The translations under genes and the position numbers were made by a program. Below are positions 36,786 to 46,960 of a stretch of DNA of 64,000 nucleotides, piece after piece (the first letter of the stretch is position 1; the number at the start of each line of letters is the position of its first letter). Source of the DNA: Anaerolineae bacterium (GTDB taxonomy: Bacteria > Chloroflexota > Anaerolineae > Aggregatilineales > Phototrophicaceae). The notes below the pieces were generated by a model. The model had not been told where the DNA came from, made no database searches, and saw only the letters and a list, made by a program, of their open reading frames with translations. The DNA lies in NCBI GenBank assembly GCA_022824465.1, contig JAJDZV010000008.1, forward strand, positions 1 through 64,000, given 5' to 3'.

Positions 36786-37640
36786 CTAGCCGACCCGCTT
36801 CAGCCGGCCGGTTCGCTTGGCATAGTTTTCGGCTGCCTTGAAGGCGCGCAAGCCAAGTGGCAAGGTCACAAAGCCGAGCAAGAGCAACGGCACGATGAAT
36901 TGACTCGTCTCGCTGGTCGGGGCGCCTTCGAGGATGGCGGCGCGTGTGCCATCCAGCACGTATGTCACCGGCGAGATTCGCGCGAGCGCTTCCATCCAGT
37001 CCGGCAATACGCTGATCGGATAATAAACGCCGGAGATTAGCAGAAACGACGCCTCCACCACGTTGGTCATTTGCGCGCCGCGTTCCGGATACAGCAGAGG
37101 CAGAATGCTCGCGAGGATGCCGATGCCCACCAGCGACAGGCTGCCAGCCAGGATAACGGCGCCGGCGCCGATCAGATTGGCATTGGATAAGTCCAGCTCG
37201 AAAAATAGCGCCATCGCGATGCCGATGATCAGGGTCGTTATCAAGCCATATGTCAAGGAATACAGAGTCTGCCCCACGAGATGCACCCAGCGCCGCACCG
37301 GCGCCATCAGCGTATATTCGATGGTGCCTTCCCAGCGTTCCCAGGCGATGACTTCGCTTGTCAATATGAATATGGCGGAGAGATAACGCCAGACCAGCGT
37401 GCCAATGATGAGGTACATCGTAAGATACTGCACATCGAAACCGACCGCCTCGCCCGTCAGCGCTTCGGCGCCCTGGGCGATGAAAACCACTGACAGCCCG
37501 CTGGTCAGCGAGTAGAAGAACCAGACCACCTCCCAGCCCCAATAGCGCCGCGTCAGATGCCAGTTCCGCGCCAGAAAAGCATGGACCTGCAAGCTATTGA
37601 GACGCAAGGCGCTCATTCCCCGTGTCATTCGGTTTGGCAT
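36786..37640 (-). CDS. ABC-2 type exporter permease
   Basis: Integral membrane subunit of 284 residues with six TM segments. EGTIEYTLMAPVRRWVHLVG is the coupling-helix region, and SGVYYPISVLPDWMEALARI with SPVTYVLDGTR is the ABC-2 signature before the last TM. It is encoded 12 bases downstream of its ATPase. Substrate unknown; drug, lipid or polysaccharide export are all possible. Confidence 0.9.
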   Translation of the reverse strand: MPNRMTRGMSALRLNSLQVHAFLARNWHLTRRYWGWEVVWFFYSLTSGLSVVFIAQGAEALTGEAVGFDVQYLTMYLIIGTLVWRYLSAIFILTSEVIAWERWEGTIEYTLMAPVRRWVHLVGQTLYSLTYGLITTLIIGIAMALFFELDLSNANLIGAGAVILAGSLSLVGIGILASILPLLYPERGAQMTNVVEASFLLISGVYYPISVLPDWMEALARISPVTYVLDGTRAAILEGAPTSETSQFIVPLLLLGFVTLPLGLRAFKAAENYAKRTGRLKRVG

Positions 37641-37652
37641 GGCGGCTCCTGG

Positions 37653-38558
<906 letters not shown>

Positions 38559-38792
38559 GGATCGCTCCAGATATTGCCGAAACCAAATAGGTTGGATGGG
38601 TCGGCGGCTTGCTCGGGCAATCATTGTAGTCCTTGAAAGCCGCCTCGGAAAGGTTGGACGCCGCCTGGCGCGCCGGCAGCCCTAAAGCGCCAAGCCGCGA
38701 TGCTTATGCGCGGACACTGCTTTCGAAGTGGATAATTCGCCGCGTCTGCGCTAAACTAGCGCCGAATTTAGCGGCTCTTGTGGACGCGCCCG

Positions 38793-39341
38793 ATGAACGA
38801 ACCCTCGACGATTGACAGCTATCCCTTTGAACTGAACGATTTTGATCCAGCTGTCGATACGATCACATCGGAAGTAGTCGACCCGGGTCCGAGCGCGGCG
38901 GATCGTTCGGTCGCGCGGCGCGCCAGCCTCCAGATTCTTTACGAACTGGACACTACCGATCATCCCCTGCCCGAAACACTGAAAGCGCATCTCGCTGAGC
39001 GTCCCGAAGCCTACGCCGTCCGGCAGCACATCCGTCGATTTGTCGAAGGCGTGATCGCGCATCGCCCGACGCTTGACGGCATTTTGCAGGAATACGCGCC
39101 GGAATGGCCCGTTGATCAGGTCGCGGTAATCGACAGAAATATCTTGCGTTTGGCGATTTACGAGTATCTGCTGCAGAAACGAAAGACGCCGGCGCCCGTA
39201 ATCATCAATGAAGCCGTGCATCTGGCGCAAGTCTTCGGCGCAGAAAACGCCCACGGTTTCGTCCATGGCGTGCTGGGCGCGATCACATCCGAGCTGGAGC
39301 CGCAAATCGAACGGACGACAGACGAGACTGCGACAGTATGA
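38793..39341 (+). CDS. nusB: Transcription antitermination factor NusB
   Basis: RNA-binding factor of 182 residues for rRNA antitermination. After an acidic 45-residue lead it has SVARRASLQILYELDTTDHP, a helical core, WPVDQVAVIDRNILRLAIYE and PAPVIINEAVHLAQVFGAEN, then FVHGVLGAI, all NusB hallmarks. The N-terminal extension is longer than in E. coli. Its stop overlaps the tatA start by four bases. Confidence 0.93.
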   Translation: MNEPSTIDSYPFELNDFDPAVDTITSEVVDPGPSAADRSVARRASLQILYELDTTDHPLPETLKAHLAERPEAYAVRQHIRRFVEGVIAHRPTLDGILQEYAPEWPVDQVAVIDRNILRLAIYEYLLQKRKTPAPVIINEAVHLAQVFGAENAHGFVHGVLGAITSELEPQIERTTDETATV

Positions 39342-39865
39342 ATATCTTAGGCGTCGGCGCGTGGGAGCTTATCGCGATTCTGCTTATCATGCTGGTTTTC
39401 GCTGGTCCCAAGCGCATGATTCACTGGTCTTACGTCTTGGGCCAACATGTGGCGAAATTCCGCAGAATATGGTCAGAAACGGTTGACCTGGTGCAGAAGG
39501 AATTCGACGAAGCCGGCGTCGATATCAAGCTGCCCAAAGAGCCGCCAACGCGCAAGAGCTTGAATAGCGCCGTCACAGAGGCCGTCAAGCCGATGACCAA
39601 GCCGGTGCAAGACTCGCTGGATGAAGTGAAAAAGGACTTGGACACGGTCAAAGATGTGGGCGACGCGCTCAACAACAAGAAGAAGCCGGCTCTGCCCGGC
39701 GCCGCCAAGCCTGCCGCCAAACCGCTATCGCCAAAGCGCCGCGCGATTCCCGAACCAGTAGCATTGGGCGCTTGGAGCGCGCCGCAGTCCAAAGCCGATG
39801 CCAACGGCAGCCTGCCCGACCTCGGCGCCTGGTCGCAAATAGCCGGCGACGACGGCCGCTCATGA
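39338..39865 (+). CDS. tatA: Sec-independent translocase TatA/TatB-family subunit
   Basis: Protein of 175 residues. One N-terminal TM (GAWELIAILLIMLVFAGPKR) with the FxGPK hinge is followed by an amphipathic helix (WSYVLGQHVAKFRRIWSETV) and a long Lys/Pro/Ala-rich tail. Tail length and the acidic-basic helix make it closer to TatB than minimal TatA. It overlaps nusB and tatC by four bases each, so the three genes are translationally coupled. Confidence 0.88.
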   Translation: MNILGVGAWELIAILLIMLVFAGPKRMIHWSYVLGQHVAKFRRIWSETVDLVQKEFDEAGVDIKLPKEPPTRKSLNSAVTEAVKPMTKPVQDSLDEVKKDLDTVKDVGDALNNKKKPALPGAAKPAAKPLSPKRRAIPEPVALGAWSAPQSKADANGSLPDLGAWSQIAGDDGRS

Positions 39866-40641
39866 CGGATCTCGCGCTTCACGAGGAACTGGAAGACGGT
39901 CATGAGCTCCGTATGGGGTTCTTTGAGCATCTGGACGAACTGCGGCAACGCCTGACGCGCGCGGTCTTGGCGCTGGTGGTCGGCACGGTCGTCGGCATCT
40001 TCTTCACCGACCGCGTGCTTATGCTGCTGCAAGAACCCTACTGCCGCATCCCCAGCGTCGACAATTGCGAACTGGTCATCCTCGACCCGACCGGCAATAT
40101 CCTCATCTATTTCAAGGTTGCGCTCATGGTCGGCGGCATTCTGTCGATCCCGATGGTGACCTACCAGTTGCTCATGTTCATTCTGCCCGGCTTGACGCGC
40201 AAGGAGCGGCGCTACGTCCTGCTGTCCATTCCCGCCACTTCGCTGCTTTTCATCATCGGCGTGTTGTTCGCCTGGCGCATTCTTATGCCGCCGGCGCTCG
40301 GCTTCCTAAACGAGTTTCAAGCGCAGATCTTCGAACCGGAGTGGACAGCCGACGGCTACATCAGCTTCGTCACGTCTCTGCTCTTTTGGATGGGCGTCGC
40401 CTTTCAGACGCCGCTTATCTTCTTCCTCATTTCCCTGCTGGGCATGGTCAGCGCGCGCACGCTGATTCGGCAGTGGCGCGTGGCCATCGTCGGCGCGTCG
40501 ATCGCGGCCGCCTTGATCACGCCGACGATCGACCCGGTGAATATGTTCCTCGTCATGGCGCCGCTGCTGGCGCTCTATAGTCTGAGCATCGTGCTGGTCT
40601 ACTTCGGGCGCAAGCTCTCCGGCGTCGACCGCAAAGACTGA
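39862..40641 (+). CDS. tatC: Sec-independent protein translocase TatC
   Basis: Twin-arginine signal receptor, 259 residues from ATG 39862. The N-terminus FFEHLDELRQRLTRAVLAL is the TatC signature (HLDELRxR). A periplasmic Cys-bearing loop (EPYCRIPSVDNCELVILDPT), then six TM helices with TRKERRYVLLSIPATSLLF and ITPTIDPVNMFLVMAPLLAL follow. It forms the Tat translocon with the preceding subunit. Confidence 0.96.
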   Translation: MTDLALHEELEDGHELRMGFFEHLDELRQRLTRAVLALVVGTVVGIFFTDRVLMLLQEPYCRIPSVDNCELVILDPTGNILIYFKVALMVGGILSIPMVTYQLLMFILPGLTRKERRYVLLSIPATSLLFIIGVLFAWRILMPPALGFLNEFQAQIFEPEWTADGYISFVTSLLFWMGVAFQTPLIFFLISLLGMVSARTLIRQWRVAIVGASIAAALITPTIDPVNMFLVMAPLLALYSLSIVLVYFGRKLSGVDRKD

Positions 40642-40648
40642 TATTCGA

Positions 40649-40678
40649 CTGACACAACCAGTCTGACTATGCTACAAT
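40649..40678 (+). promoter_or_regulatory. Candidate promoter of sat-cysC
   Basis: CTGACA, 18 bases, TACAAT, the latter preceded by TGC (extended -10). The predicted start is near 40685, giving a 33-base leader that contains GGAG before the ATG. No Cys-rich leader ORF is visible here. Confidence 0.6.
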
Positions 40679-40717
40679 ACCGCCGTTTTGCCCCACTGCA
40701 CACTTGCGGAGACCTCT

Positions 40718-42439
40718 ATGATCCTCGAAAAAGCGCGGCTTATTCGTCCCTACGGCGGCGAACTGGTAGACCTGCTCGCGCCTAGAGCAAACCTGTTGGA
40801 ACGAGCAGCCTACGCCAACACGTTGCCATACGTACAGGTTAGCGCGCGCGTCGTCTGCGACCTTGAGTTGCTGGCGGTCGGCGCATTCTCGCCTCTGCGC
40901 GGCTTTATGGGCTCGGCGGACTATCGCAGCGTGTTAGACGCCATGCGCCTGGCGGACGGCACGCTCTTCCCGATACCGATCACGCTGCCGGTGGATCCGG
41001 GTAGCGACATCGAGATCGGCCGCGATATCGCCCTGCGCGACAGCCGGAACAACATCCTGGCTATCCAGACCATTGAAGAAGTCTATGCATGGGACCTGGA
41101 AGAGACGGCGTGTAAGGTCTTTGGCAAGTTTGATACGCGCCACCCCATCATCGCCGAGATGCACCGCTGGGGCAAAATGAATATCGCCGGTCCGCTTGAG
41201 GTATTGCGACTGCCGCCTCACCTGGATTTCATCGAATTGCGCCGGACGCCAGCCGCGACCCGCGCCGTCCTGGAAAGCTACGGACGAGAAAATGTGGTCG
41301 CATTCCAGACGCGCAACCCGTTGCACCGGGTGCACGAAGCGCTGACCAAACGCGCCGCGGCGGATGTTGACGGAGTGCTGCTGCTGCATCCAGTCGTGGG
41401 CATGACGCAGCCCGGTGATGTCGATCATTACACTCGCGTGCGCGTCTACAAAACCCTGATTGACAACTACTACGAGACCGACCGCAGCCTGCTCTCGCTT
41501 CTGCCGCTGGCGATGCGAATGGCGGGACCGCGCGAAGCCGTATGGCACGCCATCATCCGCCGCAATTATGGCGCCAATCATCTCATTGTCGGGCGCGATC
41601 ATGCTGGTCCCGGACCCGACTCCAAGGGCGAACCCTTCTATGGACCCTATGACGCTCAGGACCTCGTCGCCGAATACGCTGAGGAAATCGGCGTTCAGCC
41701 GCTGCCCTTCACCGAGATGGTCTACCTGGAAGATGAAGACCGCTATGAAGAGAGCGCAAAACTGGTACCCGACGCCAAGGTGCGCAAGATTTCCGGCACG
41801 CAAGTACGCCAGGATTATCTGGGCAAAGGCATGCCATTGCCGCCCTGGTTTTCCCGCCCGGAAGTGGCGCAGATCCTCGCCGACAGCTATCCGCCGGGTC
41901 ACCGTCGGGGCCTTTGCCTTTGGTTCACCGGCTTGAGCGGCTCAGGCAAGTCTACCACGGCCGAGCATATCGTGAATCTTCTGCTGGAGAAGGGGCGCAA
42001 CGTCACCGTTTTGGATGGCGATGTCGTGCGTACGCATCTCTCCAAGGGCTTGGGATTTAGCAAGGAAGACCGCGACACGAATATCCGACGCATCGGCTAT
42101 GTGGCGAGCGAAATCGTGCGCCACGGCGGCTTGGTGATCTGCGCCGCTATCAGCCCCTACCGAGCCACGCGCCAGGATGTGCGCAATCTGGTGGGCGCGG
42201 GCTTCCTTGAGATTCACATGGCGACGCCGCTTGAATTCGTTGAAGCGCACGACGTCAAGGGACTGTACGCCAAGGCGCGCCGCGGAGAGATCACCGGCTT
42301 CACTGGCATCGACGATCCCTATGAACCGCCGCTGAATCCCGAAATCACCCTAACTGCCGAAGGCGCCACCGCCGAGGCGAACGCGCAACTGGTCGTGGAC
42401 CGGCTGATTGAGCTAGGCTACGTCCGCGCCGATTCGTAA
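40718..42439 (+). CDS. Bifunctional sulfate adenylyltransferase / APS kinase
   Basis: Fusion of Sat and CysC, 573 residues. The ATP sulfurylase part (about 1-385) has a PUA-like N-terminus, VVAFQTRNPLHRVHEALTKR with the catalytic QTRNPLHR, LIVGRDHAGPG and RKISGTQVRQDYLGKG. The APS kinase part has Walker A WFTGLSGSGKST, DGDVVRTHLSKGLGFSKEDR, NIRRIGYVASEI and ISPYRATRQDVR. It makes APS and then PAPS from sulfate. The start is ATG 40718 after GGAG; the ten track residues before it are not needed. No other cys reduction genes are adjacent, so PAPS use (reduction or sulfation) is open. Confidence 0.95.
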   Translation: MILEKARLIRPYGGELVDLLAPRANLLERAAYANTLPYVQVSARVVCDLELLAVGAFSPLRGFMGSADYRSVLDAMRLADGTLFPIPITLPVDPGSDIEIGRDIALRDSRNNILAIQTIEEVYAWDLEETACKVFGKFDTRHPIIAEMHRWGKMNIAGPLEVLRLPPHLDFIELRRTPAATRAVLESYGRENVVAFQTRNPLHRVHEALTKRAAADVDGVLLLHPVVGMTQPGDVDHYTRVRVYKTLIDNYYETDRSLLSLLPLAMRMAGPREAVWHAIIRRNYGANHLIVGRDHAGPGPDSKGEPFYGPYDAQDLVAEYAEEIGVQPLPFTEMVYLEDEDRYEESAKLVPDAKVRKISGTQVRQDYLGKGMPLPPWFSRPEVAQILADSYPPGHRRGLCLWFTGLSGSGKSTTAEHIVNLLLEKGRNVTVLDGDVVRTHLSKGLGFSKEDRDTNIRRIGYVASEIVRHGGLVICAAISPYRATRQDVRNLVGAGFLEIHMATPLEFVEAHDVKGLYAKARRGEITGFTGIDDPYEPPLNPEITLTAEGATAEANAQLVVDRLIELGYVRADS

Positions 42440-42456
42440 CGGCGGAAGACGCGACG

Positions 42457-45453
42457 CTAAGCCGCGGCCGACATTTGCCTTCCATCGTTCGCCAGCAGCG
42501 AATGCCGGAAGACCGCCTTCTCCACTTCCACAAACAGCAGTACGAGCAGGCCAGCGACCACGCTGACGGCAATGTGGTCTATGCTGAGCGCGCGCGTGTC
42601 AAATGGCTCCTGGAAGAAGGGGACGTATACCACAATCAGCTGCAAGGCAAATGTCGAAAGCACCGCCCAAAACATAAGCGGATTGCCTTTGAAGCCGGCG
42701 CGCCAGAAGGTGGTGCGGTCGCCAGCGTGAATAGCGACCACCTGGAACATCTGCGTGAACGCCAGAACGGTAAAGGCGATAGTCCGCGGGGTGCGCTCTA
42801 CCTGGCTCAGGAGATGTCTACCCGGGTCTCGGCTGCCTTCGTCGTGCTCCGCCATGAATTGGGACCCGGCTTCGCCTGTGCCGAGAAAGGCGGCGCGATC
42901 GCTTGCTGACCAATCGTCCCATGCCTCAGGCACGGCGGCGTCTCCCGCCAATTCAACCACAGCCCCGCGCTCAAGCGCCTCCAAGCCAAGAGACGGGCTG
43001 AAGGCGTCCAGACCAATCGTGGTGTAGCCCCAAGCGTAGCTGGCGATGGTCAGAATCGCAATAAGGATGCCCACCAGCACGATGTGTATGCCGGTGCCGC
43101 CGGCGAAGATGCTTTCATTGGTGGGGCGCGGTCGCCGGCGCATGACGCCTTCTTCCGCCGGTTCAAAGCCCAGCGCGATGGCCGGCAAGCCATCGGTCAC
43201 CAGGTTGATCCATAGGATCTGAATCGCCAGCAGCGGAATCGGCATGTTTATCAGCAGCGCGACAAACATCACCAGAATCTCGCCGACGTTCGAGCTCAGC
43301 ATGTACTTGATGAATTTTCTGATATTGTCGTAGATTGCGCGCCCTTCTTCAATCGCCGCGACAATCGAGCGGAAGTTATCGTCGGTCAGGATCATCTCGG
43401 AGGCGCCTTTGCTGACATCGGCGCCGGTGATTCCCATCGCCACGCCGATATCGGCTTGCTTCAGAGCCGGCGCGTCATTGACGCCGTCGCCTGTCATTGC
43501 CACGATGTTGTCTTGAGCCTGCAACACTTGCACCAGCCGGAGCTTGTGCGCTGGCGACACGCGCGCGAAACAGGAAGCCCGCCGCGCCGCGTCTTGCAGC
43601 TGCTCGTCGCTCATCGCGTCCAGCTCGCTGCCGCTGATTGCATGTTGCCCGGCAGTGATTATGCCGAGGTCGCGGGCAATCGCCTCCGCGGTTAAGACGT
43701 GATCGCCAGTGATCATAATGGTGCGAATGCCGGCCTCACGCGCGCGCTGAACGGCGGTCTTCGCTTCCGGGCGCGCCGGATCGAGTATGCCGATCAAGCC
43801 GATGAGTTCCAATTCGCGCTCGATCTCCGGCGTGACCTGGTCCGGCAGTGACTGCAGGGGCTTCCAGGCGATGCCGAGCACGCGCAAGCCATCGTTCGCC
43901 AGCGCGTCGACGCGCTTCTGCCAGACGCCGCGGCGTCCCTCGCTCATATCGACGACAGCTTCGGGTGTCTGCTCCATCGCCGACCAATCGATCAAGCGGT
44001 CGGGCGCGCCCTTGGTGATGACAACGTATTCAGCGTCGGGGAACAGTTGACGCGCGGTCTCGCCTTTGACCGAATGCACGGTGGTCATCGCCTTGCGCTC
44101 GCTGCTGAAGGGCAGTTCAGCCACGCGCGGCATCTCGCGCTCCAGTCGCTCGCGGGTGAAGCCGATCTTCTGCGCCGCAACCAGGAGCGCCGCTTCCGTG
44201 CTGTCGCCGACCACTTTGACTTGGTCGCTCTTGTCATGTGTCTCCAGGTAGACGTTGGTCGAAAGCGCCATCGCCTTCAACATGCGTTGCGCCGCGAAGT
44301 CTTTCTCGGTATCTACCGGCTTGCCCAGATTCGCCGGATCGTGCGTGCCCAGCGAGAATAAGCCGCCCTCGGCGACATATCCGGCGCCCTCGACGCGGAT
44401 ATCGTCATGCCGCGGCAGCACGAGGTAGGTCGCGGTCATCTCGTTCTTGGTCAGTGTGCCGGTTTTGTCGGAGCAGATGATATTCACCGAGCCCAAGGTC
44501 TCGACCGCGGGCAGGCGGCGGATCAGCACGTTGCGTTTCACCATGCGGTTGGCGCCGAGGGACAAGCCGATGGTGACCAGCGCGGGCAAGCCCTCCGGCA
44601 CGGCGGCCACCGCCAGGCTGATGGCGATGAGGAACATTTGCTCGGCTGGTATTCCCTGGATCAGGAAGCCGACGAAGAAGACAATCGCCACCACGATCAA
44701 AGCCGCAGTCGCCAGGATATGCCCCAGGTGATTAAGCCGGCGCTGCAGCGGCGTCGTGCCCTCCTCCACATGCAGCAGCATGGTGGCGATGTTTCCGATT
44801 TCGGTTTGCAAGCCGATCTTGGTCACGACCATCTCGCCGCGACCATAATTCACCGCCGTGCCCATATAAGCCATGTTCGCGCGATCGCCCAGAGGCACGT
44901 CGCCGGCGATATCGATGACTGACGCCGACTTCTCCACCGGCACAGATTCGCCCGTCAGCGCGGCTTCTTCAATCTGCAGATTGATCGACTCGATCAAGCG
45001 CCCGTCGGCTGGAATGCGGTCGCCTTCGCCAATCAGGACAATATCGCCGGGCGCCAGTTCTTCGGCGCTGATTTCGTGAACCTGCCCGTCGCGCCGCACG
45101 CGCACTTGCGGCACCTGCAGGCGGCTGAGGGCGGCAAGCGCTTGCTCCGCTTGATACTCCTGATAGATGCCCAGCAGGGCGTTGAGCGCGACGATGGCGA
45201 GGATGACAATGACATCAGTGGCTTCGCCAAGCAGCGCTGAAATCGCCGCGGCGACTATCAAGACGATAACCATGACATCGGTGAATTGGCTGAGGATAAG
45301 CTGCGCCCAATTCGTACCTTCGTCCGTCGGCAGCGCGTTTTTTCCGTATTCGGCTTGACGGACGCTGGCCTCGGTCGAGCTCAGTCCCTGCGCCGGGTCT
45401 ACGCGAAGCTCGCGTGCCAGGTCATCAACATCCTTGCGAAACGCATCCATCAT
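42457..45453 (-). CDS. P-type cation ATPase (type II, Ca2+-like)
   Basis: Ten-TM P-type ATPase, 998 residues. N-terminal cation-ATPase domain (GLSSTEASVRQAEYGKNALP), actuator loop LTGESVPVEKS, phosphorylation site CSDKTGTLTKNEMT, M4 ion site AAVPEGLPALVTIGLSLG, hinge MTGDGVNDAPALKQADIGVA, and M6 NLVTDGLPAIALGFEPAEEG. M4 PEGL and M6 NxxTD favour a calcium or related pump over Na/K types. The extracytoplasmic loop between TM7 and TM8 has an acidic insert of about 75 residues. It points away from sat-cysC. Confidence 0.92.
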   Translation of the reverse strand: MMDAFRKDVDDLARELRVDPAQGLSSTEASVRQAEYGKNALPTDEGTNWAQLILSQFTDVMVIVLIVAAAISALLGEATDVIVILAIVALNALLGIYQEYQAEQALAALSRLQVPQVRVRRDGQVHEISAEELAPGDIVLIGEGDRIPADGRLIESINLQIEEAALTGESVPVEKSASVIDIAGDVPLGDRANMAYMGTAVNYGRGEMVVTKIGLQTEIGNIATMLLHVEEGTTPLQRRLNHLGHILATAALIVVAIVFFVGFLIQGIPAEQMFLIAISLAVAAVPEGLPALVTIGLSLGANRMVKRNVLIRRLPAVETLGSVNIICSDKTGTLTKNEMTATYLVLPRHDDIRVEGAGYVAEGGLFSLGTHDPANLGKPVDTEKDFAAQRMLKAMALSTNVYLETHDKSDQVKVVGDSTEAALLVAAQKIGFTRERLEREMPRVAELPFSSERKAMTTVHSVKGETARQLFPDAEYVVITKGAPDRLIDWSAMEQTPEAVVDMSEGRRGVWQKRVDALANDGLRVLGIAWKPLQSLPDQVTPEIERELELIGLIGILDPARPEAKTAVQRAREAGIRTIMITGDHVLTAEAIARDLGIITAGQHAISGSELDAMSDEQLQDAARRASCFARVSPAHKLRLVQVLQAQDNIVAMTGDGVNDAPALKQADIGVAMGITGADVSKGASEMILTDDNFRSIVAAIEEGRAIYDNIRKFIKYMLSSNVGEILVMFVALLINMPIPLLAIQILWINLVTDGLPAIALGFEPAEEGVMRRRPRPTNESIFAGGTGIHIVLVGILIAILTIASYAWGYTTIGLDAFSPSLGLEALERGAVVELAGDAAVPEAWDDWSASDRAAFLGTGEAGSQFMAEHDEGSRDPGRHLLSQVERTPRTIAFTVLAFTQMFQVVAIHAGDRTTFWRAGFKGNPLMFWAVLSTFALQLIVVYVPFFQEPFDTRALSIDHIAVSVVAGLLVLLFVEVEKAVFRHSLLANDGRQMSAAA

Positions 45454-45919
45454 TGCAGTGTCCTCTATCTGCGACCACTCACATGAAACTGCTTGCGCAA
45501 AGGCGGCCGGTCCCTTCGCGCATAAAGCGATTGGCCATGTGATTCAGTATATTTGACAGCGATTTTAGCGCATTATTGCCAGCATCATGGGCAATTGAGT
45601 CTGGACGATAGACAGGCGCGCGGCCACGACGCCGCTAATGTCCTCATGAGAAAATCGGCGAAAGCGCAAGCTCAGGCATAGGCGTCAAGATATTGAAGCG
45701 GCGGAAAATAGCTTCTTCGGCAATCTGGCAATCCGGCAAGCTGACGAACTCGCAGCAGGCGCTTTCCGCTTGTTCAAGGTCAGATGATTACAGAATAGCA
45801 GAGACCGGCGCCGAATGGGCGACCATTTCGTCGCGCATGCGTCTTTGCTATTGTCAAGTTTCGCAGTTCTGACTAGTATCGCATCGCATTGCGGTATACG
45901 AATTCAGCGGGCAAAGCGC
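45454..45919. other. Divergent intergenic region
   Basis: About 465 bases between the ATPase and threonine aldolase genes. It probably contains promoters for both; TATACT on the minus strand near 45545 is a candidate -10 for the ATPase. A short coding-like remnant at 45644-45787 is listed separately. Nothing else was recognised. Confidence 0.4.
45644..45787 (-). pseudogene. Possible gene remnant (about 47 codons, no start)
   Basis: Minus-strand frame closed by TAA on one side and TGA on the other reads LEQAESACCEFVSLPDCQIA and EEAIFRRFNILTPMPELALS, a composition like real protein. It has no start codon with a ribosome binding site and I do not recognise the family. It may be a decayed C-terminus. 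Confidence 0.2.
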
Positions 45920-46960
45920 ATGAAAACGATCGACCTCAGAAGCGACACTGTCAGTCATCCCACAGCCGAGATGCGCGAAGCCATGGCCAACGCGGAAGTC
46001 GGTGATGATGTTTACCACGATGATCCGACGGTGAACCAGCTGGAAGCGGATGCTGCCGCAATCTTCGGCAAGGAGGCGGCTGTTTTCGTCACAAGCGGCA
46101 CCCAGGGCAATCTCTGCGCCTTGCTGGCGCATTGCCAGCGGGGCGAGTCGATCATCATCGGCGACGCCTCGCATATCTTCCGCTATGAACAGGGCGGCAT
46201 GGCGCAGCTTGGCGGCATCATCCCGCATACGCTGCCGGTGCAATCGGACGCCACGATGCGCCTCTGCGACCTCGAGGCGGCGATAAACCCCGACGATGAG
46301 CACAAACCGGTCACGCGTCTGGTCGCGCTGGAGAACACGCACAACATGGCTGGCGGCGTACCGATTTCGGCGGAATACACGGCGCAGGTCGCCGAAATCG
46401 CCCGACGGAACAATTTGATCCTGCACATTGACGGCGCGAGGATCTTCAACGCTGCCGCCGCATTCAAGGTAGATGTGCAAGAACTGGCCGCCGGCGCCGA
46501 TTCGGTGACATTTTGCCTGTCGAAGGGGCTTTGCGCGCCAGCCGGTTCGATCCTGGTGGGCGATCGCAGCTTTATCCGCCGCGCCCGACGGGCTCGCAAG
46601 GTCCTTGGCGGTAGCCTGCGTCAAGCGGGCGTGCTGGCGGCCGCTGGCATGATCGCGCTGCACAAAATGCGCCATCGCTTGGTTGATGACCACGCGCATG
46701 CCCAATTGCTAGCGGAAGGCTTGAGCGAAATCCCGGGTTTGGTCATCAAGAGCCAGAACACAAACTTCATATTCTTCACGCTCGCCGACCAGGTCGCGAT
46801 GCCCTTGGACGACTTTGTTAACAGATTGCGCCGCGACTATAATGTATTCATGTCGCCGTACAGCGGCGAGCGCGGTGTCATTCGTCTGCGAACGCACTAT
46901 TGGATTGATCGCGCCGCGATCGCCAAAGTCATATCTGCCGTGAGCGCTATCTTGTCATGA
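45920..46960 (+). CDS. ltaE: Low-specificity L-threonine aldolase
   Basis: PLP enzyme of 346 residues that splits L-threonine or allo-threonine into glycine and acetaldehyde. The start is ATG 45920 (MKTIDLRSDTVSHPTAEMRE), which begins at the family signature. Others: GDDVYHDDPTVNQLE, FVTSGTQGNLCALLAHC, LENTHNMAGG, LHIDGARIFNAAAAF, and the cofactor Lys in FCLSKGLCAPAGS. Its end overlaps the next gene by four bases. Confidence 0.95.
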   Translation: MKTIDLRSDTVSHPTAEMREAMANAEVGDDVYHDDPTVNQLEADAAAIFGKEAAVFVTSGTQGNLCALLAHCQRGESIIIGDASHIFRYEQGGMAQLGGIIPHTLPVQSDATMRLCDLEAAINPDDEHKPVTRLVALENTHNMAGGVPISAEYTAQVAEIARRNNLILHIDGARIFNAAAAFKVDVQELAAGADSVTFCLSKGLCAPAGSILVGDRSFIRRARRARKVLGGSLRQAGVLAAAGMIALHKMRHRLVDDHAHAQLLAEGLSEIPGLVIKSQNTNFIFFTLADQVAMPLDDFVNRLRRDYNVFMSPYSGERGVIRLRTHYWIDRAAIAKVISAVSAILS

